A stretch of 64,000 nucleotides of DNA from SHVO01 sp041905795. GTDB lineage: Bacteria; Pseudomonadota; Alphaproteobacteria; Rhodospirillales; Rhodospirillaceae. Below the pieces are notes generated by a model, which was not told the DNA's origin, searched no databases, and worked only from the letters and a program-made list of their open reading frames with translations. The first letter of the stretch is position 1; the number at the start of each line of letters is the position of its first letter. Made by a program: the position numbers and the translations under genes. Positions 1 through 8,229 of this stretch are shown one piece after another. The stretch lies in contig JAYRKL010000018.1 in assembly GCA_041905795.1 (NCBI GenBank), positions 1 through 64,000 of the forward strand. Direction: 5' to 3'.

Positions 1-1
1 G

Positions 2-1111
2 TTGCATGTGATCACCGAGAAGGGCAAAGGGCATCCGTTCACCGCGCCCAACGCCGAGAACTACCACGCGCTGGAACGGTTCGATCCCGCCACCGGCGAG
101 ATCTTCAAGTCCAAGGCCGCGGCGCCCTCCTTCACCAAGGTCTTCGCCGAAAGCCTGATCGAGGAAGCCGCCGCCGACCCCGATGTGATCGCCATCACCG
201 CGGCGATGCCCTCCGGCACCGGCCTCGACCTGTTCCAAAAGCGCTTCCCGGATCGCTGCTACGACGTCGGCATCGCCGAACAGCACGCCGTCACCTTCGC
301 CGCCGGCCTCGCCGCCGAGGGCCTGAAACCGGTGGTGGCGATCTACTCCTGCTTCCTGCAGCGCGCCTATGACCAGATCGTGCATGACGTGGCCCTGCAG
401 ACCTTACCTGTTCGCTTCGCCATCGACCGCGCCGGCCTGGTGGGCGCCGACGGCCCCACCCACGCCGGCAGCTATGACCTGGCCTATCTCTCCTGCCTGC
501 CGGGTATAGTGCTTATGGCCGCCGCCGATGAGGCGGAGCTGAAACACATGGTCGCGACCTCGCTGGCCATCGGCGACCGGCCTTCGGCGTTCAGGTTCCC
601 GCGCGGCGAAGGCTTCGGCGTGGCGCTGCCGGCCCGCGGACGCGCGCTCCCTGTCGGCAAAGGCCGCGTCCTGCGCCAGGGCTCGTCCGTCGCCCTGCTG
701 TCGCTGGGCGGCCGGCTCCAGGAATGTTTGCGCGCGGCCGACGACCTCGCGGCGCGCGGCCTGTCGGCCACCGTGGCCGACGCAAGATTCGCCAAGCCGC
801 TGGACGAGGACCTCATCAGCCAACTCGCCGCGCATCACGAGGTGCTGGTGACCATCGAGGAAGGCGCCGTGGGCGGCTTCGGCGCCCATGTGTTGACCCT
901 GCTGGCGCAGAACGGCCAGCTCGACGGCGGCCTCAAGGTGCGCACCATGACTCTGCCCGACCTGTTCGTGGCGCACGGCAAACCGGAAGAGCAATACGCC
1001 GATGCCGGCCTGCAAGCCCGGCATATTGTCGATATGGCGCTCTCGGCCCTCGGCCGCCCCGCCCTGATCCGGCCCCCTCTGATCCGGGAAGTCGGCGGGC
1101 GGCTGCGCTAA
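2..1111 (+). CDS. dxs: 1-deoxy-D-xylulose-5-phosphate synthase, 3' part
   Basis: C-terminal part, about 369 residues, of the thiamine-diphosphate enzyme that condenses pyruvate and glyceraldehyde 3-phosphate, the first step of the MEP isoprenoid pathway. The frame is open at the left edge, so the true start lies outside the window and the first in-window TTG is not a start. Visible family features are the HVITEKGKG stretch near the left edge, the transketolase pyrimidine-binding domain with DVGIAEQHAVTFAAGLA, the DRAGLVGADGPTHAG segment, and a C-terminal transketolase domain with TIEEGAVGGFG. It lies just upstream of hopanoid genes, which fits supply of isoprenoid precursor for squalene. It stops 6-8 bases before a palindromic repeat. 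The family assignment is secure. Confidence 0.96.
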   Translation: MHVITEKGKGHPFTAPNAENYHALERFDPATGEIFKSKAAAPSFTKVFAESLIEEAAADPDVIAITAAMPSGTGLDLFQKRFPDRCYDVGIAEQHAVTFAAGLAAEGLKPVVAIYSCFLQRAYDQIVHDVALQTLPVRFAIDRAGLVGADGPTHAGSYDLAYLSCLPGIVLMAAADEAELKHMVATSLAIGDRPSAFRFPRGEGFGVALPARGRALPVGKGRVLRQGSSVALLSLGGRLQECLRAADDLAARGLSATVADARFAKPLDEDLISQLAAHHEVLVTIEEGAVGGFGAHVLTLLAQNGQLDGGLKVRTMTLPDLFVAHGKPEEQYADAGLQARHIVDMALSALGRPALIRPPLIREVGGRLR

Positions 1112-1118
1112 ACTCTTA

Positions 1119-1172
1119 TTCGGTTGCGTTTTCTGCGACAAACCGGCACCCACTCCGCCGGAAAATGCTTCG
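1119..1172 (+). repeat. palindromic repeat copy A (CCGG-loop family)
   Basis: Outer stem 1126-1133 pairs with 1161-1168, bases 1134-1135 form the 5' bulge, and the 11-nt loop CCGGCACCCAC is at 1143-1153. The inner stem (1136-1142 with 1154-1160) has decayed: three of seven pairs are lost by purine changes. It fills the gap between dxs and hpnD and would add a spurious N-terminus to hpnD if translation started at the upstream TTG at 1124. Confidence 0.85.
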
Positions 1173-1207
1173 GGGGCCGCGTGCCCTCGCCACTGCCAGG
1201 ACGATTC

Positions 1208-2083
1208 GTGGTGACCGCGCCCGCTCTTTCATCATCGGCCGCCGGCGACGCCGACCTGATCCGCGCCAAGGTTCAGGCGGCGGGCTCATCGTTCTATTGG
1301 GCCATGCGCTTCCTGCCGCCGGCCAAGCGCGAGGCCCTGTTCGCGATCTACGCCTTTTGCCGCGAAGTCGATGACATCGCCGACGGCGACGCCACCCGCC
1401 CGGAGAAGATCGTCGCCCTCGACGCCTGGCGCCAGAAGATCGAGGAAGTGTACCTGGGCCGCACCGGCGATCCGATCTCGCGCACCTTGGCCCAAGCCAT
1501 CGCCGCCTACGGCTTGCGCAAGAAGGACTTCATCGCCGTCATCCAGGGCATGGAGATGGACGCGCGCGGGCCCATCGTCGCCCCCAGCCTGGATGAGCTG
1601 GACCTCTACTGCGACTGCGTCGCCGCCGCCGTGGGCCGGCTGTGCGTGCCGGTGTTCGGCGAAGCCACCCCGGCCGGGGAGCGCGTCGCCAACCGCCTGG
1701 GCCGCGCGCTGCAGCTCACCAATATTCTACGAGACGTGGAGGAGGACGCCGAAATCGGCCGCCTCTACCTGCCCGCCGAACTGCTGTCCCGCGACAACGT
1801 GCCCGCCGATCCGGCGCGGGCGCTGGCCAGCCCCGGCCTCGCCAAAGTGATGGAGACCGTGGGCGGCATGGCGCGCGGCGCCTACGCCGACACCGAAGCC
1901 GCGCTGGCGGAATGCTCAAAAGGCGCCATGCGCCCGGCGGTGATCATGATGATGGTCTACCGCAAGCACCTCGACCGGCTCGCCGCCAATCATTGGCGGC
2001 CGCTGCCGCCGCGCACCGGTCTCGCCCGCGCCCGCGCCAATATCGAGAAACTGTGGATCGCCATCCACTACGGGCTGTTCTGA
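1208..2083 (+). CDS. hpnD: Presqualene diphosphate synthase HpnD
   Basis: Squalene/phytoene synthase family enzyme of 291 residues. In the HpnCDE route HpnD condenses two farnesyl diphosphates to presqualene diphosphate. The two Asp-rich metal-binding motifs are visible: DDIAD at residues 55-59 and DVEED at 176-180 (in QLTNILRDVEED). The frame stays open upstream to a TTG at 1124, but that stretch is repeat copy A. GTG at 1208 (or 1211) is preferred because an AGGA lies just upstream and the family homology starts shortly after it. The gene ends in a TGATG overlap with hpnE, so the two are probably translationally coupled. No hpnC is seen in the window. HpnD rather than HpnC is chosen because of the direct linkage to hpnE. 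Confidence 0.9.
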   Translation: MVTAPALSSSAAGDADLIRAKVQAAGSSFYWAMRFLPPAKREALFAIYAFCREVDDIADGDATRPEKIVALDAWRQKIEEVYLGRTGDPISRTLAQAIAAYGLRKKDFIAVIQGMEMDARGPIVAPSLDELDLYCDCVAAAVGRLCVPVFGEATPAGERVANRLGRALQLTNILRDVEEDAEIGRLYLPAELLSRDNVPADPARALASPGLAKVMETVGGMARGAYADTEAALAECSKGAMRPAVIMMMVYRKHLDRLAANHWRPLPPRTGLARARANIEKLWIAIHYGLF

Positions 2084-3429
2084 TGGCCCCGCGCTTGTCG
2101 TCAACCGTGCATATCATCGGCGCTGGGCTTGCCGGACTTGCCGCGGCCGTGCGCCTTATGCCCGCAGGCGTGCCCATGACGCTGTATGAGTCCGCGCCCC
2201 GCGCCGGCGGACGCTGCCGCTCCTACCATGACCCGGTGCTGGATTGCGTGATCGACAACGGCAACCACCTCATGCTCAGCGGCAATCACGCTATCATGGC
2301 TTACGTGAAAGCCGTTGGCGCCGAAGACCGTCTCGCCGGCCCGCGCGACACTGCCTTTCCCTTCGTCGATGTCGCGACCGGCGCGCGCTGGAGCCTGCGT
2401 CCCGGCGACGGCGCCATCCCGTGGTGGCTGTTCAACCCCGCCCGCCGCGTCCCCAACACGTCGGTCTGGCAATACCTGAGCGTCGCCCGCGTGATGCGCG
2501 CCGGACTGGGCGAGACCATGACCTCCTGCGTCGGGACCGGCGGCGCGCTTTATCGCAATTTCTGGGAACCGCTCACGGTCGCGGTCCTCAACACCGCGCC
2601 GGATGAGGCGGCGGCCGTACTGATGAGCCCGGTCTTGCGTGAAACCTTCCTCAAGGGCGCCCGCGCCTGCCGGCCCCTGGTGGCGCGCGACAGCCTGGCC
2701 GCGACACTCGTCGACCCGGCGGTGGAAACCCTGACCCGGGCCGGCGCCCGGTTCCGCTTCGGCACACGCGTGCGCGCTCTCCAGACTGCGGACAACCGCG
2801 TCACCGGCCTCGATGTCGACGGCGCCGCCGTTGCCGTGAACGACGGCGATACTGTGATCCTGGCGGCGCCGGCGTGGATCGCCGAAACCCTGGTGCCGGG
2901 CCTCAAGGCCCCGCCGGCCGGCGAGCCCATCGTCAACGTGCACTACCGTCTCCCGGACGCCATCACCGCGCCGGGCGAGGTGCGCATTGTCGGCATCGTC
3001 GGGGGCGTGGCCCAATGGGTATTCGCCCGCGGCAATATCGCCTCGGTCACGATCTCGGCCGCCAGTGATCTGGTCGACACACCGGCCGAGGAGATCATCG
3101 CCCGCTGCTGGCCCGAGGTTGCGCTGGCGCTGGAATTGGGTGATAGAGCGTTTTGCGCCGAAGTGGACGCCGGTTCGGCGAAACAAAACGCGGCCAATCA
3201 AAAAACCACCCTCCCGCCGGCCCGGGTGGTGAGGGAAAAACGCGCCACCTTCGCCCAGACACCGGCGGCGGCGCAGCTCCGTCCCCCCTGCCGTACGTCA
3301 TTCACGAACCTTTTATTGGCGGGCGACTGGACCGACACCGGGCTCCCCGCCACCATCGAAGGCGCGGTGCGCTCAGGCTTCACGGCGGCGGACGAAACCC
3401 TCAAGACCGGCGCCGCCAGGGCGGCGTAA
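2083..3429 (+). CDS. hpnE: Hydroxysqualene dehydroxylase HpnE, with an in-frame repeat insertion
   Basis: FAD-dependent amine-oxidase/desaturase family protein of 448 residues. HpnE removes the hydroxyl of hydroxysqualene to give squalene. The N-terminal dinucleotide-binding motif GAGLAG is at residues 13-18 and is followed by the usual E-x-x-x-R-x-G-G-R pattern (ESAPRAGGR). The C-terminal FAD motif LLLAGDWTDTGLPATIEGAV is intact. ATG at 2083 overlaps the hpnD stop; the longer open frame upstream is only the shadow of hpnD. Residues about 355-376 are encoded by palindromic repeat copy B. After them the family sequence resumes at LPPARVVREKRATF. The reading frame survives, so this is a candidate for a functional protein carrying a repeat-derived peptide in the C-terminal third. 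Confidence 0.93.
   Translation: MAPRLSSTVHIIGAGLAGLAAAVRLMPAGVPMTLYESAPRAGGRCRSYHDPVLDCVIDNGNHLMLSGNHAIMAYVKAVGAEDRLAGPRDTAFPFVDVATGARWSLRPGDGAIPWWLFNPARRVPNTSVWQYLSVARVMRAGLGETMTSCVGTGGALYRNFWEPLTVAVLNTAPDEAAAVLMSPVLRETFLKGARACRPLVARDSLAATLVDPAVETLTRAGARFRFGTRVRALQTADNRVTGLDVDGAAVAVNDGDTVILAAPAWIAETLVPGLKAPPAGEPIVNVHYRLPDAITAPGEVRIVGIVGGVAQWVFARGNIASVTISAASDLVDTPAEEIIARCWPEVALALELGDRAFCAEVDAGSAKQNAANQKTTLPPARVVREKRATFAQTPAAAQLRPPCRTSFTNLLLAGDWTDTGLPATIEGAVRSGFTAADETLKTGAARAA
3143..3205 (-). repeat. palindromic repeat copy B inside hpnE
   Basis: On the plus strand, outer stem 3148-3155 pairs perfectly with 3184-3191, inner stem 3156-3162 pairs perfectly with 3174-3180, the loop is 3163-3173 (reverse complement CCGGCGTCCAC), and bases 3181-3183 form the bulge. 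The flanks AGAGC (left) and GGCCAATC (right) also match the ends of other copies. It lies opposite to hpnE and is read through without a stop, because the TAG at its end is out of frame. Confidence 0.9.
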
Positions 3430-3442
3430 GGCAAGAACAAGA

Positions 3443-5398
3443 ATGGGCCTCTCTACCAACCTCCAATCCAATGGATTTCAGTCTCAAGGCCTGCCGGGCC
3501 TCGACGCGGTGATCGCCGAGACCGTGGGTGCGTTCAAGCGCCGGCAGCGGCCCGACGGCCACTGGGTCTTCGACCTGGAAGCCGACGCCACCATTCCCGC
3601 CGAGTACATCATGCTGGGCCACTACCTCGACGAGCGCGAGGACGAGGTGGAGCAGAAGCTGTCGGCCTATATCCGCGGCATCCAGGGCGAACACGGCGGC
3701 TGGCCTCTGTTCCACGCCGGCGACTTCGACATGAGCGCCTCGGTGAAGGCCTACCTCGCGCTGAAGCTGGCGGGCGATTCCGTCGATGCCCCGCATATGA
3801 AGAAGGCGCGCGATGCCATCCTGGCGCGCGGCGGCGCCGCCAAGGCCAATGTGTTTACGCGCTACGCGCTCGCCCTGTTCGGCGAAGTGCCGTGGCGGGC
3901 GGTGCCAGTGATGCCGGTGGAACTCATGCTGGCGCCCAAGTGGTTCCCGGTCACGGTCCAGCGTTTCTCCTACTGGTCGCGCACGGTGATCGCGCCGCTG
4001 TTGATCCTCGCGGCCTTGAAGCCGCGCGCCAGGAACCCCAAAGGGGTGCGGATCCAGGAGTTATTCGTCACGCCGCCGGATGAGGTCGAGGTCTATCTCA
4101 CCAACCCCACCGGCGGACGCGGCGGGAATTTCTTCCTGGCCCTCGACAAGGTGCTGCGGGTGATCGAACCGCACGCGCCCAAGGGCCTGCGCAAGCGTGC
4201 CATGGACAAGGCGGTGGCCTTCTTCACCGAACGCCTGAACGGCGAAGACGGCCTGGGCGCGATTTTTCCGGCCATGGCCAATGCGGTCATGGCGATGGAG
4301 GCGCTCGGCTTCCCCAAGGATCATCCCGATCTGGTCACCGCGAAGAAGTCCATCAAGAACCTGCTCACCCCGGGGGAAGGCCGCATGTTCTGCCAACCCT
4401 GCGTCTCGCCGGTCTGGGACACCGGCCTTGCGGCGCTGGCGCTTCTCGAAACCGGCGCCGCCAATGACGACACCGGCGTCGCGGCGAGCTGCGACTGGCT
4501 GAAGGATCGGCAGATCCTGGACTTCAAAGGCGATTGGGCCGAGAAGCGCCCCAACCTGCGGCCGGGCGGCTGGGCCTTCCAGTACAACAACGCGCACTAC
4601 CCCGACGTCGACGACACCGCGGTGGTGGCCATGGCCCTGCACCGGGCCGACGCCGGCAAATACGCCGAAGCCATCGCCCGCGCCGCCGAGTGGATCGAAG
4701 GCATGCAGAGCGCCAACGGCGGCTGGGGCGCTTTCGATGTCGACAACAACGACGCCTACCTGAACAACATCCCCTTCGCCGACCACGGCGCCTTGCTCGA
4801 TCCGCCCACGGCGGACGTTTCCGCACGCTGCATCAGTTTCCTGGCGCAGATCGGCCGCGAACGCACGTACCCGGTAATCGCGCGCGGGATCGACTATCTC
4901 AAGCGCGAGCAGGAAAAGGACGGCAGCTGGTTCGGCCGCTGGGGCACCAACTACATCTACGGCACCTGGTCGGTGCTGAACGCGCTCAACGCCATCGGCG
5001 AGGACATGCATGCGCCTTATGTCCGCAAGGCCGTGGACTGGCTGCTGGCGCACCAGAATTCCGACGGCGGCTGGGGCGAGGACGGCGCGACCTACTGGAC
5101 CGAGCGCCGCTATGAACGCAAGGCCTCGACGCCGTCGCAGACCGCCTGGGCGGTGCTGGCGCTGATGGCGGCGGGCGAGGTCGAACACCCGGCGGTGAAG
5201 CGCGGCATCGACTACCTGCTGGCGGCGCCGCGCGGCGAAGACGGCCGCTGGCAGGAACCCTGGTTCACCGCCGTGGGCTTCCCGCGCGTGTTCTATCTCC
5301 GCTACCACGGCTACGCCGCCATCTTCCCGCTGCAGGCCCTGGCCCGCTACCGCGACCTCAAGGCCAGCAACACCAAGACCGTCCGCTACGGGATGTGA
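3443..5398 (+). CDS. shc: Squalene-hopene cyclase
   Basis: Full-length class II triterpene cyclase of 651 residues (also called HpnF). It protonates and polycyclises squalene to hopene and diplopterol, and is a monotopic inner-membrane enzyme. The catalytic acidic motif DVDDTA is at residues 388-393. Several QW-type repeats are visible, such as GSWFGRWGTNYIYGTW, NSDGGWGED and SANGGWGAFDVD. The length matches the bacterial family. It starts 13 bases after hpnE and overlaps the start of the following gene, consistent with a hpnD-hpnE-shc operon. No unusual residue changes were noticed in the motifs that can be read. Confidence 0.97.
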   Translation: MGLSTNLQSNGFQSQGLPGLDAVIAETVGAFKRRQRPDGHWVFDLEADATIPAEYIMLGHYLDEREDEVEQKLSAYIRGIQGEHGGWPLFHAGDFDMSASVKAYLALKLAGDSVDAPHMKKARDAILARGGAAKANVFTRYALALFGEVPWRAVPVMPVELMLAPKWFPVTVQRFSYWSRTVIAPLLILAALKPRARNPKGVRIQELFVTPPDEVEVYLTNPTGGRGGNFFLALDKVLRVIEPHAPKGLRKRAMDKAVAFFTERLNGEDGLGAIFPAMANAVMAMEALGFPKDHPDLVTAKKSIKNLLTPGEGRMFCQPCVSPVWDTGLAALALLETGAANDDTGVAASCDWLKDRQILDFKGDWAEKRPNLRPGGWAFQYNNAHYPDVDDTAVVAMALHRADAGKYAEAIARAAEWIEGMQSANGGWGAFDVDNNDAYLNNIPFADHGALLDPPTADVSARCISFLAQIGRERTYPVIARGIDYLKREQEKDGSWFGRWGTNYIYGTWSVLNALNAIGEDMHAPYVRKAVDWLLAHQNSDGGWGEDGATYWTERRYERKASTPSQTAWAVLALMAAGEVEHPAVKRGIDYLLAAPRGEDGRWQEPWFTAVGFPRVFYLRYHGYAAIFPLQALARYRDLKASNTKTVRYGM

Positions 5399-5787
5399 AC
5401 ATGACCACCGGTGTCGAGAAGGCCCTCGCCAAAGTTCTCGCCGCCGCCGCGCATCTTCCGGGGATTGAACGCAGCACGTCCTACGGCAATCTCTCGGTCA
5501 AAGTGCAGGGCAAATACCTGTGCTCCATCAAGGACCCGCAGACCCTGTCCTTGCGCTGCGCCATGGAGGACAAAGAGATGCTGTTCGAGGCCGCCCCCGG
5601 GATTTATTACGAGACCGACCACTACAAGGGCTGGCCGGGCCTGCTGGTGCGGCTCGACAAGATCTCCAAAAAAGAACTCTCGCTGCGTCTCGAACGCGCC
5701 TGGCGCATCCAGGCGCCCAAAAAATTGCAGAAGGCCTATGACGCGGAACAAGCCCCCGCGCCGAAAGCACGATCCCGTGAAGGATGA
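5395..5787 (+). CDS. MmcQ/YjbR family protein
   Basis: Small protein of 130 residues (128 if started at ATG 5401) resembling the YjbR/CyaY-like fold family (DUF419). Typical features are an N-terminal helix, the STSYGNLSVKVQGKYLCSI strand region and the C-terminal Trp-Pro-Gly-Leu-Leu pattern seen as KGWPGLLVRLDKI. Members are small DNA-binding-like or protein-interaction proteins of uncertain function. The GTG at 5395 overlaps the shc stop and ATG 5401 follows two codons later. The tight coupling to shc suggests co-transcription with the hopanoid genes, but no family knowledge links it to hopanoids. Confidence 0.8.
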   Translation: MNMTTGVEKALAKVLAAAAHLPGIERSTSYGNLSVKVQGKYLCSIKDPQTLSLRCAMEDKEMLFEAAPGIYYETDHYKGWPGLLVRLDKISKKELSLRLERAWRIQAPKKLQKAYDAEQAPAPKARSREG

Positions 5788-5873
5788 CGTCACCGCGTCA
5801 TAAAAGACTGCGGCAGCGGGAGAAGACCGCTTAAGGTGTGCCCTTCTCTTGTTGCTGCGCCGGAGACCACGGC

Positions 5874-6266
5874 ATGTTCGCGAATTTCGGGCTTTACGCC
5901 GCTTTCCTCGGCACGTCGCTGGCGCTGCTGATCGCCGCCACCGCCGCATATGTGATGATCACGCCGCTGCACGAAGTGCGCCTGATCCGTGGCGGCAACC
6001 GCGCTGCTGCGTTGAGCCTGGGCGGCGCGGTCATCGGCCTCGCGCTCACCGTGTTCGGGGTCGCGTCCTCGACCTTTGTTGTCCTGGAGCTTCTGGCCTG
6101 GGGCGCGGCTGGCGTGGCCATGCAGGTGGCTGCCTATGTGATCATATCCCTGGTGCTGCCGGACTACCGCCGCCAGATCGAAAGCGACCAGGCCAGCTAC
6201 GGCATCGCCGGCGCGGCCTTCTCCATCGCCGTCGGCATCCTCAACGCCGGCGCCATCGCAGGATAG
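5874..6266 (+). CDS. DUF350 membrane protein (YjfL-like)
   Basis: Inner-membrane protein of 130 residues with about four hydrophobic helices: the N-terminal segment, the ALSLGGAVIGLALTVFG segment, the ELLAWGAAGVAMQVAAYVII segment and the C-terminal AFSIAVGILNAGAI segment. The order and the charged loop PDYRRQIESDQASYG fit DUF350 proteins. ATG 5874 is preferred over the upstream GTG at 5838 because GGAG lies about 9 bases before it and the hydrophobic helix starts soon after. It is followed at 4 bases by a DUF1190 gene and then a glutathionylspermidine-synthase-like gene, the order of E. coli yjfL-yjfM-yjfC. The biochemical role is not known to me. Confidence 0.85.
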   Translation: MFANFGLYAAFLGTSLALLIAATAAYVMITPLHEVRLIRGGNRAAALSLGGAVIGLALTVFGVASSTFVVLELLAWGAAGVAMQVAAYVIISLVLPDYRRQIESDQASYGIAGAAFSIAVGILNAGAIAG

Positions 6267-6270
6267 ACTC

Positions 6271-6846
6271 ATGAAGAAATCAAGATACGTCGCCTCCATG
6301 CTGCGCGGCGCCAGCGTTGTCGTTCTTGCCCTGCCGATCGCCGCCTGCGATCCAGGCCAGCAGGCTGCGACCGAGCAAACCGTCGGTGAACAGGACGTGA
6401 AGATCTATTCCTCGATCGAGGCCTGCACCACGGACGCCGATCCCGCCGCCTGCGAAGCAGCCCGCACCCAAGCCGCCGCCGAACATCGCGAAAAGGCGCC
6501 GCGTTACGCCAGCGCCGAGCAATGCCGGACCGAGAACAAGGAATGCGAAGAAGTGCGCACATCTTCCGGCGGCAGCTACTTCATGCCGATGATGATGGGA
6601 TTCATGATGGGCCGCATGCTGGGCGGCGGCGGTTACGGTTTCGGCTCCCGGCCGGTCTATACCGACCGCCAGGGCTACGCCACCACCACCGACCGGCGTC
6701 TGGGCATGCCGACAACCCCGTCGGCGGGCGGCGCGACGATGGTGCGGGCGCCGGTGACCGCCGGCGGCGACATCGGCACACGCACCGCGACCGTTTCCCG
6801 TGGCGGCTTCGGCGGCACCGCCTCGCGCTTCGGTTCGGCATCTTAA
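6271..6846 (+). CDS. DUF1190 lipoprotein-like protein (YgiB/YjfM-like)
   Basis: Exported protein of 191 residues. The N-terminus has a positively charged start and a hydrophobic core ending in LPIAACDPG, a plausible lipobox with Cys26, so it is probably a lipoprotein. The DUF1190 pattern follows: YSSIEACT, CEAARTQAAAEH, AP-YAS-EQC and paired cysteines, then a Met/Gly-rich low-complexity segment (MPMMMGFMMGRMLGGGG) and a Gly/Thr/Arg-rich tail. In E. coli this family (YgiB, YjfM) is encoded beside a glutathionylspermidine-synthase-like ligase, as here. The next gene starts immediately after the stop codon. Confidence 0.85.
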   Translation: MKKSRYVASMLRGASVVVLALPIAACDPGQQAATEQTVGEQDVKIYSSIEACTTDADPAACEAARTQAAAEHREKAPRYASAEQCRTENKECEEVRTSSGGSYFMPMMMGFMMGRMLGGGGYGFGSRPVYTDRQGYATTTDRRLGMPTTPSAGGATMVRAPVTAGGDIGTRTATVSRGGFGGTASRFGSAS

Positions 6847-8124
6847 GTGGAGCGCATTGCCATCAAGCCGCGCCCCGATTGGCAGGCGGCGGCGGAAGAA
6901 CTCGGTTTCGACTGGCATACGGCGGAAGCGCCGGGCGGCGGTTCACAGGCGTATTGGGACGAAAGCGCCTATTGGCAACTTTCCGCCGCAGAGGTCGACG
7001 ACATCGAAGCCGCCACCGCGGAACTCCATGCCATGTGCCTGGACGCCGCCGCCCATATCATCGCCGAGAAAGAGTTCGCGCCCTTCGGCGTTACACCCGC
7101 CCAGGCCGATCTGATCACCACGTCCTGGGCGCGGCGCGAGGATGAGGACCTGAGCCTCTATGGACGCTTCGACCTGGCGGTTCCCGGCAATGGCGACATC
7201 AAGATGCTGGAGTACAACGCCGACACGCCCACCGGCCTGTTCGAGGCGGCGGTGATGCAGTGGCAGTGGCTGCAATCCGTTTTCCCGGACCGCGACCAGT
7301 TCAACTCGCTGCACGAGGCCTTGGTCGCCCGCTTCCAGGACATCCGCCTGCGCTGGCAGGCACGCGGCGTTGCGGTCGACAGCGAACGGCGCGATGAACT
7401 GAACACGCTGCACTTGATCGCCGCCGATATCCCCGAGGATCGCGGCACCATTACCTATCTGGCCGAGACTGCGCTGGAAGCCGGCTTTCGCGCCAAGACG
7501 CTGGCGGTAGAGCAGGTTGGCTGGGCGGAGACCGGTGCGCCGGTCATGCGCGGCAGCAACCTCACCGGCTGGTTCGTGGACACCGAGGATCAACCCATCA
7601 CCGGGCTTTTCAAGCTGCAGCCATGGGAATGGCTGCTGGCCGACGATTTCGGTGAGAAGCTCATGGCCCTCGCCGACGGCGGCGTCGTCCGCGTTATCGA
7701 GCCGGCGTGGAAAATGCTGCTGTCCAATAAGGCCATCTTGCCGGTGCTGTGGCGCCTCAATCCCGGCCATGCCCTGCTGTGCGAAGCTCACGCCGATCGC
7801 CATGGATTCGGGCGCCCCTTGCGCGTGGTGGCCAAACCCAAATTGGGGCGTGAAGGCGCCAATGTTTCCATTGCCGACCTCGACGCCCAGGGCGAAGTCA
7901 CCGCTGCGCCGCTCGCGCAAGTGGATGGGCCCTATGGCCAGGAAGGCTATATCTATCAGGAGGCCGTAGCGCTCGCGCAGGCCGCCACCGCCGCCGGACC
8001 GGTTCATGCCGTGGTCGGCAGTTGGGTCATCGGCGATGAAAGCCGCGGTATCGGCATCCGCGAAAGCAATACCCTGATCACCGGAAACACCTCCCGCTTC
8101 GTGCCTCACTGTTTCACCCCCTAG
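6847..8124 (+). CDS. Glutathionylspermidine synthase-like ATP-grasp ligase (YgiC/YjfC-like)
   Basis: ATP-grasp family protein of 425 residues similar to the synthetase domain of glutathionylspermidine synthase. It lacks the N-terminal amidase domain of the bifunctional E. coli Gss, as YgiC and YjfC do. Recognisable segments are KMLEYNADTPTG near residue 120, PAWKMLLSNKAILPVLW near 290, VAKPKLGREGANV near 330 and a C-terminal GSWVIGDESRGIGIRES. GTG 6847 directly follows the DUF1190 stop, implying coupling. The family forms amide bonds between a carboxylate and an amine; the natural substrates of these short homologues are unknown. The stop codon TAG 8122-8124 is also the first three bases of repeat copy C. 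Confidence 0.87.
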   Translation: MERIAIKPRPDWQAAAEELGFDWHTAEAPGGGSQAYWDESAYWQLSAAEVDDIEAATAELHAMCLDAAAHIIAEKEFAPFGVTPAQADLITTSWARREDEDLSLYGRFDLAVPGNGDIKMLEYNADTPTGLFEAAVMQWQWLQSVFPDRDQFNSLHEALVARFQDIRLRWQARGVAVDSERRDELNTLHLIAADIPEDRGTITYLAETALEAGFRAKTLAVEQVGWAETGAPVMRGSNLTGWFVDTEDQPITGLFKLQPWEWLLADDFGEKLMALADGGVVRVIEPAWKMLLSNKAILPVLWRLNPGHALLCEAHADRHGFGRPLRVVAKPKLGREGANVSIADLDAQGEVTAAPLAQVDGPYGQEGYIYQEAVALAQAATAAGPVHAVVGSWVIGDESRGIGIRESNTLITGNTSRFVPHCFTP

Positions 8125-8184
8125 ACTCTGTTTGGTCGCATGTTGGACGGCCGAACCGGTTTCCACTTCGGCCTAACATGCTCT
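8122..8184 (+). repeat. palindromic repeat copy C
   Basis: Outer stem 8138-8145 pairs with 8174-8181 (one G-T pair), bulge 8146-8148, inner stem 8149-8155 pairs perfectly with 8167-8173, loop CCGGTTTCCAC at 8156-8166. It starts with TAGACTCTG, matching the start of copy E, but the first palindrome of the bipartite element is missing, so it looks like an internally deleted copy. Confidence 0.87.
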
Positions 8185-8229
8185 GGCCCAGGGGTGTAAT
8201 CTCGCAGCCATGGCTTCCGGCAGCGGACA

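Noticed and set aside
1124..1207. N-terminal extension of hpnD from TTG 1124
   Set aside because: The DNA is repeat copy A; a GTG with AGGA upstream fits the family start.
1642..2082. Extended hpnE start
   Set aside because: The extra region is the hpnD shadow; the GAGLAG FAD motif starts 13 residues after ATG 2083.
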